From positions 7,489,473-7,553,472 of the forward strand of contig OW203724.1 in the NCBI GenBank assembly GCA_934045075.1: 64,000 nucleotides of DNA. Reading direction: 5' to 3'. This document shows, piece by piece, positions 10,822 through 22,800 of the stretch; position 1 is the first letter of the stretch; every line of letters begins with the position of its first letter. The stretch comes from Yponomeuta sedellus (lineage: Eukaryota; Arthropoda; Insecta; Lepidoptera; Yponomeutidae). The notes beneath the pieces were generated by a model. It saw nothing but the letters and a program-made list of their open reading frames with translations. It did not search any database and was not told the origin of the DNA. The position numbers and the translations under genes are program-made.

Positions 10822-11274
10822 ATATAAACACTAGGTCAGGTCTGTGCACTACACTTCAGCCACACAACATAGTTTAAGGGTTACCATACTTTATACTTAC
10901 CATTATAAATAACCTTGAAAAAGTAGCTACAAAAGTAACAAACTGGCAGCAAAAACACTCCGAACGCAGATAAAGGCTTTGCCAACACAAAGTGCAATTA
11001 AAAAAAGGAACAACTACGTACATAAAGGACGATGAATTGAACTAAGCTGATTTAATTGTATAAAAGAAAAACATATTTGCAGATGTTAAAAAAATACAGA
11101 AACTGTTTTTTAACATGGCCCTGGCAATACTAAAACGACATTTGTTTGTAACTATGTTTTTTTAGGATATTAGGCAAAGGAAAACATATTGTGAGCCTCG
11201 TTGTTTCGTCACTTCCGGTAAAAATATTTTAAACTTTAAAATTTATAAAATATAAGAAAACGTGCGTGTTTCAG

Positions 11275-11360
11275 ATAATAAAAAAATATGGGTCGTTTTA
11301 TTTTGTATCTAGTTTCCTCTAAGACAATAAAATAAAAAAATGAAATGTTGTCAATTGTGT
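11275..11360 (+). repeat. Dispersed repeat shared with 41093-41190
   Basis: Both blocks read AAATATGGGTCGTTTTATTT, TATCTAGTTTCCT and TGAAATGTTGTCAATTGT in the same order. Family unknown. Confidence 0.65.
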
Positions 11361-12756
11361 CGGTCATGCATGACCACAGAGTATATAAACACTTGCATGA
11401 CGGTCATGCATGTACGAAGATGCAATGAACGTAAGGAAACGTTTCCCAGTGATAATCGGACATTCGGTCTATTCGTTCATTGCTCTCGCGATCACGGATT
11501 GGCTGAATGAATAAATGAACCGGACCGGGTGACAGAATAAGGCCGAGAGCGAACGAACGCTGCATGAGAGTGTGGTGATTGAACTGAACGGAGCGAAATT
11601 GTTTCGTTCGGTCTCCCTTCAGCCGGTCGGTATTTTCCGAACTTTAGAAGTAGGTACGTATGTCGTAGCAAAAAGATTATTTTTACTTGTTTGGTTTTTT
11701 GTTTCATTCATTATGTAAATTCTGCTGGTTCGCGCGCTAATCCAAGTACTTTTGTAAAAGTAATACTGTGTGTTTTTCTTGATATTAGTTTCTCTAACGA
11801 ATTTTAACATAATATTTTCACTGTGTCATTCATTATAGTGAATTATTGGTGAAGGAGATTTTTCTGTTTCGTGGGACGCTTATTTCTGTAGTAGTAATCT
11901 TGCTATGCGAGCTACTTTTGTTCTTTGTAAATAACAAAAGAAGCTTACGAAAATCTAGATGGTAATAATTATTTCATTGTACGTAGAAAAAACTACTCTA
12001 ACTAAAAATTTTTTTTATTGATTTTTATCATAGTACTTATAATATAATGGTGGCACGGCAACTTTAAAAATACCTATGAATCATAAATTAATGGTCCTGT
12101 AAAAACAAAGGTATTAAAAAAAACATATTTTATGACAGAAAGGTCAAAACGTGAACGTTGAGATGGTTCTACTATGAGGTCCTAATAGTACTAATATACC
12201 GTACTAGTACATTGTCTCAAATGTAACAGTACGGAGCGATCTTTAAAGATGTCCGGTCTCTGCTAAACTAAACTTTGCTTTGCATTGAAAAATGTTATAT
12301 TATTTTGTAATCAAGAAGCTCGATAACAAGGCGTGGGTCCTTCATAATTAGGATAAATATTATAAAGACAAAGGTATAATTGTTTTTATATTTCATTTTG
12401 TATAAATTTATGTAATTTAATTTTAATACATATTTACGCAATTTTTGTTAACCCAAAAAAAATAGTACATTAAATACCTACTTCTTGAATTTATATTTTG
12501 GCGACATTGTGGAGTATTCTGATATCTGGTAAAGTGGTAACACTGACACGGAGCTGCGAAGAAGGCGACAGTGTTGCCAACCCGTACGATAATTATGGGG
12601 GCGTACGATAATTTAGCCATCGGTACGATGTACGATAACAATAATCTGAATTCAGTTAAACGTACGATAATTTTATGCATTGAATAAAAGCATCAATGCG
12701 TAAAAAGTACGTAAATACATTTGTGTTAAGGAAAAATTAAACACTATTAATTTGCA

Positions 12757-12876
12757 AATTTTGCTGCTATCCTGCAAACTTACTTAGCAAAGTCAATATA
12801 TTTCGGTTTCTTACAGGAAATATTAATTTACGTGTCAAATTTGATACGAGTCAAGTAGCGGATTGTTTTGATGGAT
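12757..12876 (+). repeat. Dispersed repeat, inverted relative to 31938-32072
   Basis: TTAGCAAAGTCAATATATTT, CAGGAAATATT and GACTCAAGTAGCGGATT-type words here appear reverse-complemented at 31938-32072. A further short match, GAGTCAAATAGCGGATTG, is at about 32643. Confidence 0.55.
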
Positions 12877-13145
12877 GCAGTAATTTTAGTTGTCATGTGA
12901 TGAATTCTAATATTTAACATTGTAACAATATCCCAAGTGTAAAATTGATAATATTATTAATAAATATTTTGTACTTTCATTTATTCTCATTATTAGCTTG
13001 GCTGCGTCCGGTTTGGTCATCGGGTGTCGTATGCTTAAAACTAAAAGCAAGATATAGTTTTGCAAAAAAATCTATGGAAAATCAAAACAAAACTGTATAA
13101 AAGTCACTTTTTGCGATTTTAGTATGGATATCTACACTTTTTTGC

Positions 13146-13182
13146 CAGTACCTATATTATATTTTTTATAATATAGGTACTG
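13146..13182. repeat. Perfect 16-bp-arm hairpin upstream of nonA
   Basis: CAGTACCTATATTATA (13146-13161) is the reverse complement of 13167-13182, with a 5-nt T loop. It is AT-rich and lies within the hAT-like element. Confidence 0.8.
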
Positions 13183-13446
13183 TTTATTATATTATAGGCA
13201 ATGAGGGATTTTTCTGACAGCTATTAAAAAAAAATTAGTTCTAAAAGCTACGATGAGATGGCGCTGAATCGCAAGGGTTTACATTTTTTTGCCGCAGGTA
13301 AAAACTTTAATGCTGTTTAGCGATTTTCATCGACTGGAAGGAATCTAATCTGTGATCAACTGATCAACGTCAACTGATCAACCATGATTTTAACATTAAA
13401 AAAAATAAAAGCCCGATAATTTGAACTTTTTTATTTGGCAACACTG

Positions 13447-13608
13447 GACGAAGCGAATCGACCGACTGGCCGCCATTTTAAGTTACTTTCATTCCATTTC
13501 GTGTCGCGTTTGTTTCGGCGTGGCGTGTACATCGTTTTGTCGAAATAAACTGAAAATCAGTGACAAACAGTGAAAGTATCGTGTCTTTCAAAGGTATCAA
13601 GTGAAAAG
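13447..13608 (+). promoter_or_regulatory. nonA: nonA promoter and 5' untranslated exon 1
   Basis: The sequence between the transposon end (13446) and the donor AAAAG|GTAAGT (13609) is more GC-rich, with GCCGCCATTTTAAG near its start, typical of insect housekeeping 5' regions. The next exon begins at 13680 after TTTTTTTCAG and carries the first coding ATG. The exact start site cannot be fixed from sequence alone. Confidence 0.55.
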
Positions 13609-13679
13609 GTAAGTAAATTCTGCTATAAAACGCCGTTAGTTGTCAGTCGGATGTGGTGATGATATCGATTTTTTTTCAG

Positions 13680-13858
13680 TACGCAATAAAATGCAAATGA
13701 ATAATTACGGAAGAGGATTTGGTGGGCCACCTCAGCCCCAGCGCGCTGGTGGTGGACGTCGAGGTTTCAACCGTGGCGGCGGCGGTAACTTCAGGCAGTC
13801 TCGGTTCGAACACAACCATCGAAACCAAAATGAAAATCAGGGTCAACGACCCAATGAG
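13680..13858 (+). CDS. nonA: nonA exon 2: start codon and RGG-type N-terminus
   Basis: The acceptor TTTTTTTCAG ends at 13679, and eleven untranslated bases precede the ATG at 13691. Residues 1-56 are rich in Gly, Arg and Asn (GGRRGFNRGGGGNFRQ). The donor is GAG|GTCAGT in phase 0. Reading through intron 1 would add upstream in-frame codons from 13640, which are not expected in the spliced product. Confidence 0.9.
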
Positions 13859-16800
13859 GTCAGTAAAGTAACAGTACCTAACTGCTAAATAACTATCTCA
13901 CGATAATTTGGTAAAGTATTTATGAAGTTATAACGGTGTCCTCTTATGTTGACCTAGATTCCTTGGCAAATCCATTTTTTTAATTTCGTGTCCCATGGCC
14001 GCCATCTTGAGTAAATGCTACGTTGATATTCCCTGTGGTTCTTGAAAGAGTGACCGAAATAAAGTTTGGTGACTCCTAAACTTGTTTTACTAGCTAGCTT
14101 GTTATACAGGTTGACTTTCAAGATCGAATTAGACATACTTAAGTCTACACAAAGTTGCCACATAGATTCCATGATTTCTACTTTGATGAGAAATAAACCC
14201 ATAAACAGAATCCTAGAATTACAATGAATTTTCAATAATAATAATAATAATACTACTTTTCCTTACTAGATTGTCCACAAGCCACCTCAAAATCAGAACC
14301 AAAACCAGAACCAGGGGCCACCAAAACAGCAAGCCCAGAACCAGCCAGCTCAGAACCAGCAGGAGGTTTCCAAGCCCCTACCCCAACAGCAGAAGCCCCC
14401 CCTGCAGTCTCCTCAGCAGCAACAGAAGCCTCCAGCACAACAACAACAACAGACTCCTAAGCCCCAGGCTCAAACTCCACAGCAGAAGCCCCAGCAGATT
14501 ACCCCCAAACCGCTAAATGCTGTTCAGGATAAGGTAGACGCCCCCAAATCTGACCCCAAGCCATTGATGGCTATTGCCAGCTTTGACTTGACTGAGGATA
14601 ACCATCCGCCGGCGCAAATTAAGCAGAACCATCAGCAGCTGAATCAAAATCAGCAACAGAATCAACATCAGCAGCAGAATCAACAACAGCAGAAGAATCA
14701 ACATCAGCAGAATCAACATCAGCAGAATCAACATCAGCAGAGTCAACATCAGCAGAATCAACATCAGCAGAATCAACATCAGCAGAATCAGCATCAACAG
14801 AATCAGCATCAGCAGCTGAATCCGCAGCAGCAGCAGAAGGTATTATTTAAGTCATCATATACTTGCGATGGATAGTAGAGTAACAAATCTACTATCCATC
14901 GCAATAGAATAAATTGGCCGAGTTAAACCACTTTGTATGGGCGATTTGGCCAACCATGAACAGTCAAGTTAGTTAGACCTGAGATTTCCGCACTTAGCCT
15001 CATAGTTGGGCCATTGTACGTAGCAAGCGCTGAGGTACGCTAACACCTCAATAAATAAATAGTTTAGCCTCAAATCCAGATTATTTCTTATAATCATTTT
15101 ATCACACCAATAATTGAATATGACACATCTAGCAAGTATTGTAATGCCGTTGCATTAGTATGCATTATTTTTTACCCAAATAATACTAAAACCCGTTGCA
15201 TTAGAGACTCCAAATTGTTTTCTGTGCAATTTGTGACTAATTAAATTCTTTAAATTGCAACACCGAAATAAAAATCAAGGCTGGTTGACAGAATAAAGAC
15301 TGGATTTCAGATAAAATTCTTATTAGTTTGTAACTGTTTAAAATGTCAATTGATATGAGATAAGCAAAAATATTTGTTTTGAAATTAATTATAATCAGGG
15401 GTTATTTCGATTTTTCTCTTACATTCTTTCCATGTATAGCCCAAAATGGACAAAGTCCTTTATAAAGTTAACAAAATGAAGAGTGATGATTACTCTTAAA
15501 AATAGATCATATTCTAATACAATGTCTTGCTGCATTACTAGTATACCAAATTAATATTTCTGGATAATTTTAGAACATCAATGGGAACTTTGGTGGCAAC
15601 AAACAAGGAGGTTGGCAGGGTGGGCCAGGCAACAAACAGGGTGGGGGAGGCCTCGGGAACCGGCAGTTTGGGGGCCCCAAGCAGGGAGGTGGCCCGCAGG
15701 GCAACCAGGGCCAGGGCCCACGCAACCTTGGACCACGTAACCAGGACCGTAGGGGTCCCATGAATGATGGCAAGCCTGTCCAGAGAGAGGTAAGAATAGT
15801 TCTCAGGAGTTAACATGTTTAATGACCAAAAATTTAATTTTGGCACTTACATTTTAATATTGCCAAGAAATTAATAGAGTTACATATTTCCTGAATTAAT
15901 GAGATGAATTAATTACTTAAGACAAGCAAACAACTTTTATAGATATTATTATAGAGAGAGACCTGTATTTTTGAAAAAGTATTTCGGTTAAACTCTAACA
16001 TCCAGGCTTATTTTAGAACAAAGTGTTATCAGGGCAGCGTTTCATAAAACTACAATTCATAGTTTCCTACGATAATTTAAGGCACATTGAGTAGCAGAGT
16101 CTGCTTGTTAATATGTGGGTTCATAGACTTTACAATGTACTACTAATTGGTATAGTAAACCTTAAAGTTCTATGAAACAGGTCCCTGGTGTTCTGAACTC
16201 CAATATTATTTGAATATTTATTTACTTATTTCATAATAGACTCTGCCCTTACAGGTTTTCCACCTAATACAGCAGGTTAAATAAAATAACACCACAAATA
16301 AGAGCATTATTTATTACTTAACATACTGCTTAACAAGAATAAAAGATTATATTGCATTAAAAATAAATTTAAATCAATAAATATGCTGAGATTTAACACT
16401 TATCAGCAAATCTGTTCAATAATTATTTTCTCCTAGTTTGTTTCTTTTAACTTTAAGGTGCAATCTACCATGCGACATTGTAAGAGGAGAGGCATCCAGC
16501 ACCTGTCCTTTGCACATAGTATAGCAAAGCATTCCTTCAATGACCACTAACTGTAACACCACTTTCTTTTAGGAGCACATGCTGGCAAACAAGCTTAAGG
16601 AACTACAGGGTCCCATCTTAGACCTGCCTCCACTAGACCAGACAGAGGTGCGCTTCAACGGCCGCAGCCGACTTTATATCGGAAACCTCGGAAATGATAT
16701 CACCGAGGAAGAGATCCTCAAGCTGTTTGCGCCATATGGTGAATGCGCTGAGCTCTTCCATAATAAGGAAAAGAACTTCGGTTTCATCAAAATGGTAAGT

Positions 16801-19800
16801 TTTCAACTTTGGTATTATTTATCATTTGGTGTTTTACACAGGTCTTAATGAGTAGATATATTGCATTAACGGTGGAGGAAAACATTGTGATAAAGTTGAC
16901 AAATGGAAATTGGTCCCAAAATGTTGGAAAGCGTTTGTCGACTTAGAGCGATGCCACAGGGGCGTTGCAGCTGCGCAAAGTTGTCGTAACATATTGATTT
17001 CTATGCAATTAATGCCACATGAGTGCTGCGCCAATGTAGCTATTTTCATATAAACCACATAATTACTGCGCTGCTGCTCCGTCGTTTCAATGCAGCTTCC
17101 TGCCCACCTCTTCTCCCTCCCTCCTCTCCCTCCCTCCTCTCCCTCTCTCCTCTCCTTGCGTTGAGTCGCCGTGCGTTATTTCAACGCATCGTGTGGCATG
17201 GTCAGATGTAGTAGAATTTTGATTGTAGAATGACTGATCGTCACCGCAGCGCTAACACAACGCATAGAAGACCTTTACTCGTCATCATCTGGGTTCTCAA
17301 TTCCATATTGATTTTATAAAACGTAAAATATTTAAATGATTTCTACCGGTGGCTACAGGACTACCGCGTCAACGCGGAAAAGGCCAAGCGCGAGTTGGAC
17401 GGGCAGAACTGTGGCGGGCGAACGCTGCGAGTGCGATTCGCGCCTCACAACAGCGCCGTGCGTGTCAAGAACCTGCCGCCCTTCGTCTCCAATGAGCTGC
17501 TCTACCGCGCATTCGAAATTTTCGGCAAGATCGAGCGTGCCTATGTCAAGGTGGGACGCCTTTTGAACTTGATATTATTTTAGCCCCTGGTTTGTCAGGT
17601 GTTTTTTTTAATGAGTGACAAAGGCGTTACTCACTTATCTTAATACTCGCGGAACCCTGAAAATATCGTACTCGCAGAACCCTGTAAATATCTTTTATTT
17701 TAAAAACAGTACACAAAGTGTTATCTCTACACTCCGCAGATCTACAGATGCAACAATTTCTCATGTATTTCATATGCAACCTTTTAGAGATAGAAAATCG
17801 TGGAACCCTGTAATTTTTTTTAAAAACATCTTATTTTTGTTATCCACTCTGCAGATTGCACATGTATTTATTCATTCTTAAGCATATCCACTATTTTTAT
17901 ATAAAAATTTCATTAGGTTGACGAGAGGGGGAAGACTTTAGGCGAGGGAGTGGTGGAGTTTGTCCGCAAACCAAGCGCCTTGGCTGCCATCCGCAACTGC
18001 ACAGAAAAATGCTTCTTTTTGACTTCGTAAGTTGTGATATTTATTTATCATAGACATTAATAGCACATTCGCGACTCTATTCCTTGTAACTTACTGCCCC
18101 AGAGAACTATTTATTGTATTATTTAAGTCAGAGTCAATTTTATTGCCTCTGGCTCAGTCTGCTCTAGCACAGTATGCTAGAAGGTTAGGTTTGATTAGGG
18201 ATACTCTTTTTGTGTGAAGTTTTATGACAAGATCAAAGTCAATAAGATAGTTATTTTATTACCAGCAGCAACTACCTAGTTAGTTGTTAGTTATATTATT
18301 ACCAGCAGCAACTACCTAGTTAGTTGTTAGTTATCTTATTACCAGCAGCAACTACCTAGTTAGTTGTTATTTATCTTATTACCAGCAGCAACTATCTAGT
18401 TAGTTGTTAGTTATTTTATTACCAGCAGCAACTACGTAGTTAGTTGTTAGTTATCTTATTACCAGCAGCAATTACCTAGTTAGTTGTTAGTTATCTTATT
18501 ACCAGCAGCAACTACCTAGTTAGTTGTTAGTTATCTTATTACCAGCAGCAATTACCTAGTTAGTTGTTAGTTATCTTATTACCAGCAGCAACTACCTAGT
18601 TAGTTGTTAGTTATCTTATTACCAGCAGCAACTACCTAGTTGTTAATTTTATTACCAGCAGCAACTACCTAGTTAGTTGTTTCTTTTGCCAATTATATTT
18701 AATTTTTTTTTCATTCAGGGAAATCCTATCTGGGCCTAGATTTAAATGATATATAAATTTGCCAGGTCATTGCGCCCTGTGATTGTTGAGAACTTTGAGG
18801 AGCCGGACGAGTTTGATGGGTTCCCGGAGAAGAATCTCCCCAAGAAGCACCCGGAGTTCCTTCGCGCCCGCGAGGTAAGAGCGCTTACTCTTTATTAGGG
18901 TTTCACGCCACACTCCATAACAACTGTTATACATAGAATTGTTTTGGTTCCAGTGATGATAAGTTTGTAACGGTGCAAACCTCTTCACACCATTTTTATT
19001 TCTTTTCTATCTATCATTTTTAAATATTTAAATTATGTACGTCACACATTCTTCGATTTCCCTCATTTTTCACCACTACTACTTTACGCTTTGACCAGAT
19101 CTGACTTTTTAACTTCTCCGTTTATCCGTTTTTATCCAGTTTTCTGTTAATATTACTACAATATTATAACAAATAAAACCACACCTAAAGTCGTTCCAGA
19201 GTTTATTTATTATTATAAAATTATTTACAACGTTCCACTGGCGCCCAACGATAATAACGAAACCCAACATCACCCCACGGCTTGATACGCTGATAAAAGT
19301 CTTATTCTATATATCTGCAACCCACCTAACCGAAACATACCACAGTTAGTATACACCAACAGTATACAATCAATAACTTCTACACGCATTTATCAGACAG
19401 TTACACAACCACAGGCTGCTCACTAGCAGTTCCATAGACCTCGGTAACCTGGAATTTATAATTCCAGGTGGGACTGGTTACTAACTTACGTTGCCTCAGG
19501 GGAGTATCCTGGGTAATTACACGTAGACAGCCGAGCTTTACCCTCTAGGTCTTCGAGGCCGACTCGAAGGTAAGGCGAAGCTGCACTCATACAGTCTATT
19601 GATAACAATATTATATTATTAAAATTTAAATTATAATTATTTACAAAATCTTTGCAAACCAAATTTCTAGACGTCAGTAATTCTGACACCATTTATTGTC
19701 ATAAAATTTTTCAAAATTCAAAACAAAACCTCCACAGGTTAAACTACAAGGAACTCTTTGGCAATAAAATAAAAACTTCACCCTCACCCCATCATTACCT

Positions 19801-22800
19801 CATTACTAAAATAATTCCTTAACCTCTTTTCTTCCTATCCTTATTATTTTTAAATATTTTAATTGTCATCTTGTACAAAACCTACCCACGCCACCTTTTT
19901 ATAGTTTTAATTTTCTGTATATATAATCACCACATTACCTTTTCGGACACATCTTCATACTATTTGTCTATTTATTTATTAACTATATTTAAACTACCCT
20001 TACCTTGTGTATCTCTAAACATTAAACGTAGAGTACCTTTTTAACTTATCCTTTAGTGCGTACTAAGCACACTTACACCACTATCCTCCAGGACATTTAC
20101 CATTTTTTTTAGAACATCCAAACATTCAATCAGGTGCGGCGACAACACGTTAAATAAGCCTAGGTCAACTAATTTATTTATCAATCGCGTTATCTAATTA
20201 AACGCGTTACGGTGTTTACCCCACCATAGCTCTATGAGAGCACTACTACGACGGATTCTACCCCGTCGGGTACTATGTACCCAATATTATAAATATTGTT
20301 AAAATGTAAATAACTTTCATAGAGCGGATTGTGACTCTTAAATAAGCCTTACCACTACCGAATACCAGCGGGTGGTAACTGGCTAAATAAGCCTATTACT
20401 AATTTAGGCCAGTTTCTGGATAAATCTAATTAATAAAAATAGATTTTGTCTATACTGAATGAACGTCTTCACCTTCACTTTAGATGAAGACAATGCTAGA
20501 TGATGCATGCTAGGGATGAATGATAGATGATGAATAAAAGTGGAACTGCCTAATGTAAATATTCATTGTAAATATCACCCCACACACTCTAAATTTTTTT
20601 CATCGCCTATCCTTTATATTTTATTTTAATATTTAAATTTATTTACTTACCGTCCCACATCCCTCACCTTCTAAATTTTTTTTTCATCACCCATCTTTTA
20701 TATTTTATTTTAGTTTACTTACTCATCCTACATCCCCGACCTTCATCGACTTTACTCTCGACCTTGACTTTAAATTTTAAATTATATAAGTTAACTTGAC
20801 TATATTTTTTTATAAAAAAAAATTTTTTTAGATATATTTTTTTAAATAAATATATCTAAAAAATATTTTTTTTACCGGTTACCCCCGGGTAGTGTAACGG
20901 TGCAAACCTCTTCACACCATTTTTATTTCTTTTCTATCTATCATTTTCAAATATTTAAATTATGTACGTCACACATTCTTCGATTTCCCTCATTTTTCAC
21001 CACTACTACTTTACGCTTTGACCAGATCTGACTTTTTACCTGCTTCTCCGTTTATCCGATTTTATCCAGTTTTCTGTTAATATTACTACAATTCTACAAA
21101 TAAAACCACACTTAAAGTCGTTCCAGAGTTTATTTATTATTATAAAATTATATACAACATTTCAAGTTATGCAAAACCTTGTATTTGTAACACAAAAATT
21201 TTGTTAATTTCCTCTAATATGTAGTAAATAATATCTTGTTTCCTGGCAGTTTCTCACCTTTAACTGACTGACTTATTCTACAGTTTAAAAACTTTGGCCT
21301 TCGCATCTATGTATTGAGAAGATTTATACATGTATTTATACAGTGGCACCTTCACTCACACTAGATGGGTGAAGGGACCACTCGGACGCTGCGGTGCCAG
21401 GGCCCTCCCAATACCTATACCAACCTGACAGCTTATGAGTCGGTGTAGTTCACAGGAAAGACAAGTCAATATGTGTGGAGCCAATCAAGGCGCGGGTTTC
21501 CACACGATGATTTCCTTCAGTTAGCGGGGGTAGCCTAGTGGGCAGAACAATAGACTCTGAAGAGAGAACCCAAGTTCGTTTCCCAGTGAGGGCATGTGCA
21601 TATGACTTTTCTTTTAAAAGTTACATCTGCGAAGTTGTAGTAGCAATACTGCACGCTAACGGTGTACGCCGTAGCAATACGGTGTAATTAGGTATAAGGG
21701 TTTATTGGCAAACTCGCCTTGAACAACACATATGGTTATCATTATCATCGGCCCACTCTTAACCCACTAATGGGTATAAGCTTTTTCCCTATCGCGCCAT
21801 CCTTCGCGGACTCTTGAAATTCACATTTACGGGCCTCCAGCCGGCTTAATCACATCGTCCATCGGGCTGTTGATCTACCCAGTGACCGCCGCTCGGTTCT
21901 CAGCAGCCCTTCGGACTCGAGATTCGGTCACCAATATCGTCGACCATCGTACGAAGACGACAGTTGACGCTCAATTCACTAGTCTACCGAAGTGTATCCA
22001 TCGTAACTTTAAAATTTGTGTCGGTCCACAGATGGGGCCCAGGTTCTCGGAGCAGAATAGTTTTGAGCATGAATATGGGACAAGATGGAAACAGTTGTAT
22101 GAACTGCACCGACAAAAGGAAGAGGCGCTCAAGAAAGAGTTGGTTGCCGAGACAGAGAAGTTGGAGGCTCAGATGGAGTTTGCCAAGTGAGTACATAATA
22201 ATATTGTTACGGGCTAGGGTTCTGGATTTGGATGTAAAACGCCAATGGCAACTTCTTAGGATTTATTCACGCATGGTCTGGTCTGCAGGTCTTCACGACA
22301 CGAAGCACACGTAGATTCCAATAGAAGTCCAATAGTATTGCTGAAGTCGTAGGTTATCGCTCGTATCGCAGGTACAGCATGCGGCGACTATTCGATAGGC
22401 TTCCAGAAGGCTCTATTCTAGATGGTTCGGGATAGGACCGCGACAATATCAATCGTATCATGTGTAAGCAAACTATATGTCATATTACGGGACACAAGCC
22501 TTCTCTATAAATAAGTATTTTACTTAACGGCTTTACTTTATATGCACTGGAATAATCGTGTACATTTGAGTTATTTGTGTAATAGTGATTTGAAGTATAC
22601 CTTGACACCATACCTTATAAACAATTGGACATAGTGTTCATTGGATTAAAGTGGGATAAGGGGATAAGGTTGCATAGGAATAAATTAAGCTTAATGGTGC
22701 GTAAATACTAGAGGCAGCCTCGGGTCCAGCCGAGTGTATCGAGCCACTCGCGGAGACCTTGTCGCGAGCCGAGTTTAGATTAAATTCACTAATTATTTTA

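Larger units (their letters stand above)
12569..13446. mobile_element. Probable hAT-like non-autonomous element upstream of nonA
   Basis: The left end CAGTGTTGCCAACCCG (12569) and the reverse complement of the right end, CAGTGTTGCCAAATAAAA, form a 12-bp terminal inverted repeat. The interior has no transposase. The 8-bp flanks (GAAGGCGA and GACGAAGC) do not match, so either the ends belong to two different insertions or the duplication has decayed. A cluster of GTACGATAA words lies just inside the left end (12585-12673). Confidence 0.5.
18966..21164 (+). mobile_element. Non-autonomous LTR retrotransposon (TRIM/LARD type) in nonA intron 8
   Basis: It has two 272-bp LTRs (18966-19237, 20893-21164), both beginning TGTAACGGTGCAAACC and ending in CA. 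AGTT flanks both ends (18962-18965, 21165-21168). The primer-binding site TGGCGCCCAACG follows one base after the 5' LTR. The 1.66-kb interior has no gag or pol frame. It includes three AAATAAGCCT words and an AT-rich inverted repeat at about 20815-20870 close to the 3' LTR. It lies in the sense orientation within nonA. Mobilisation in trans by an autonomous relative is inferred from the structure. Confidence 0.9.

Noticed and set aside
14513..14809. 98-codon minus frame of Leu/Ile/Met repeats
   Set aside because: It is the antisense translation of the nonA CAG/CAT repeat.
18250..18683. CRISPR-like array (regular 40-bp spacing)
   Set aside because: The whole 40-bp unit is repeated with no unique spacers, and it lies in an intron of an animal gene. 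It is a minisatellite.
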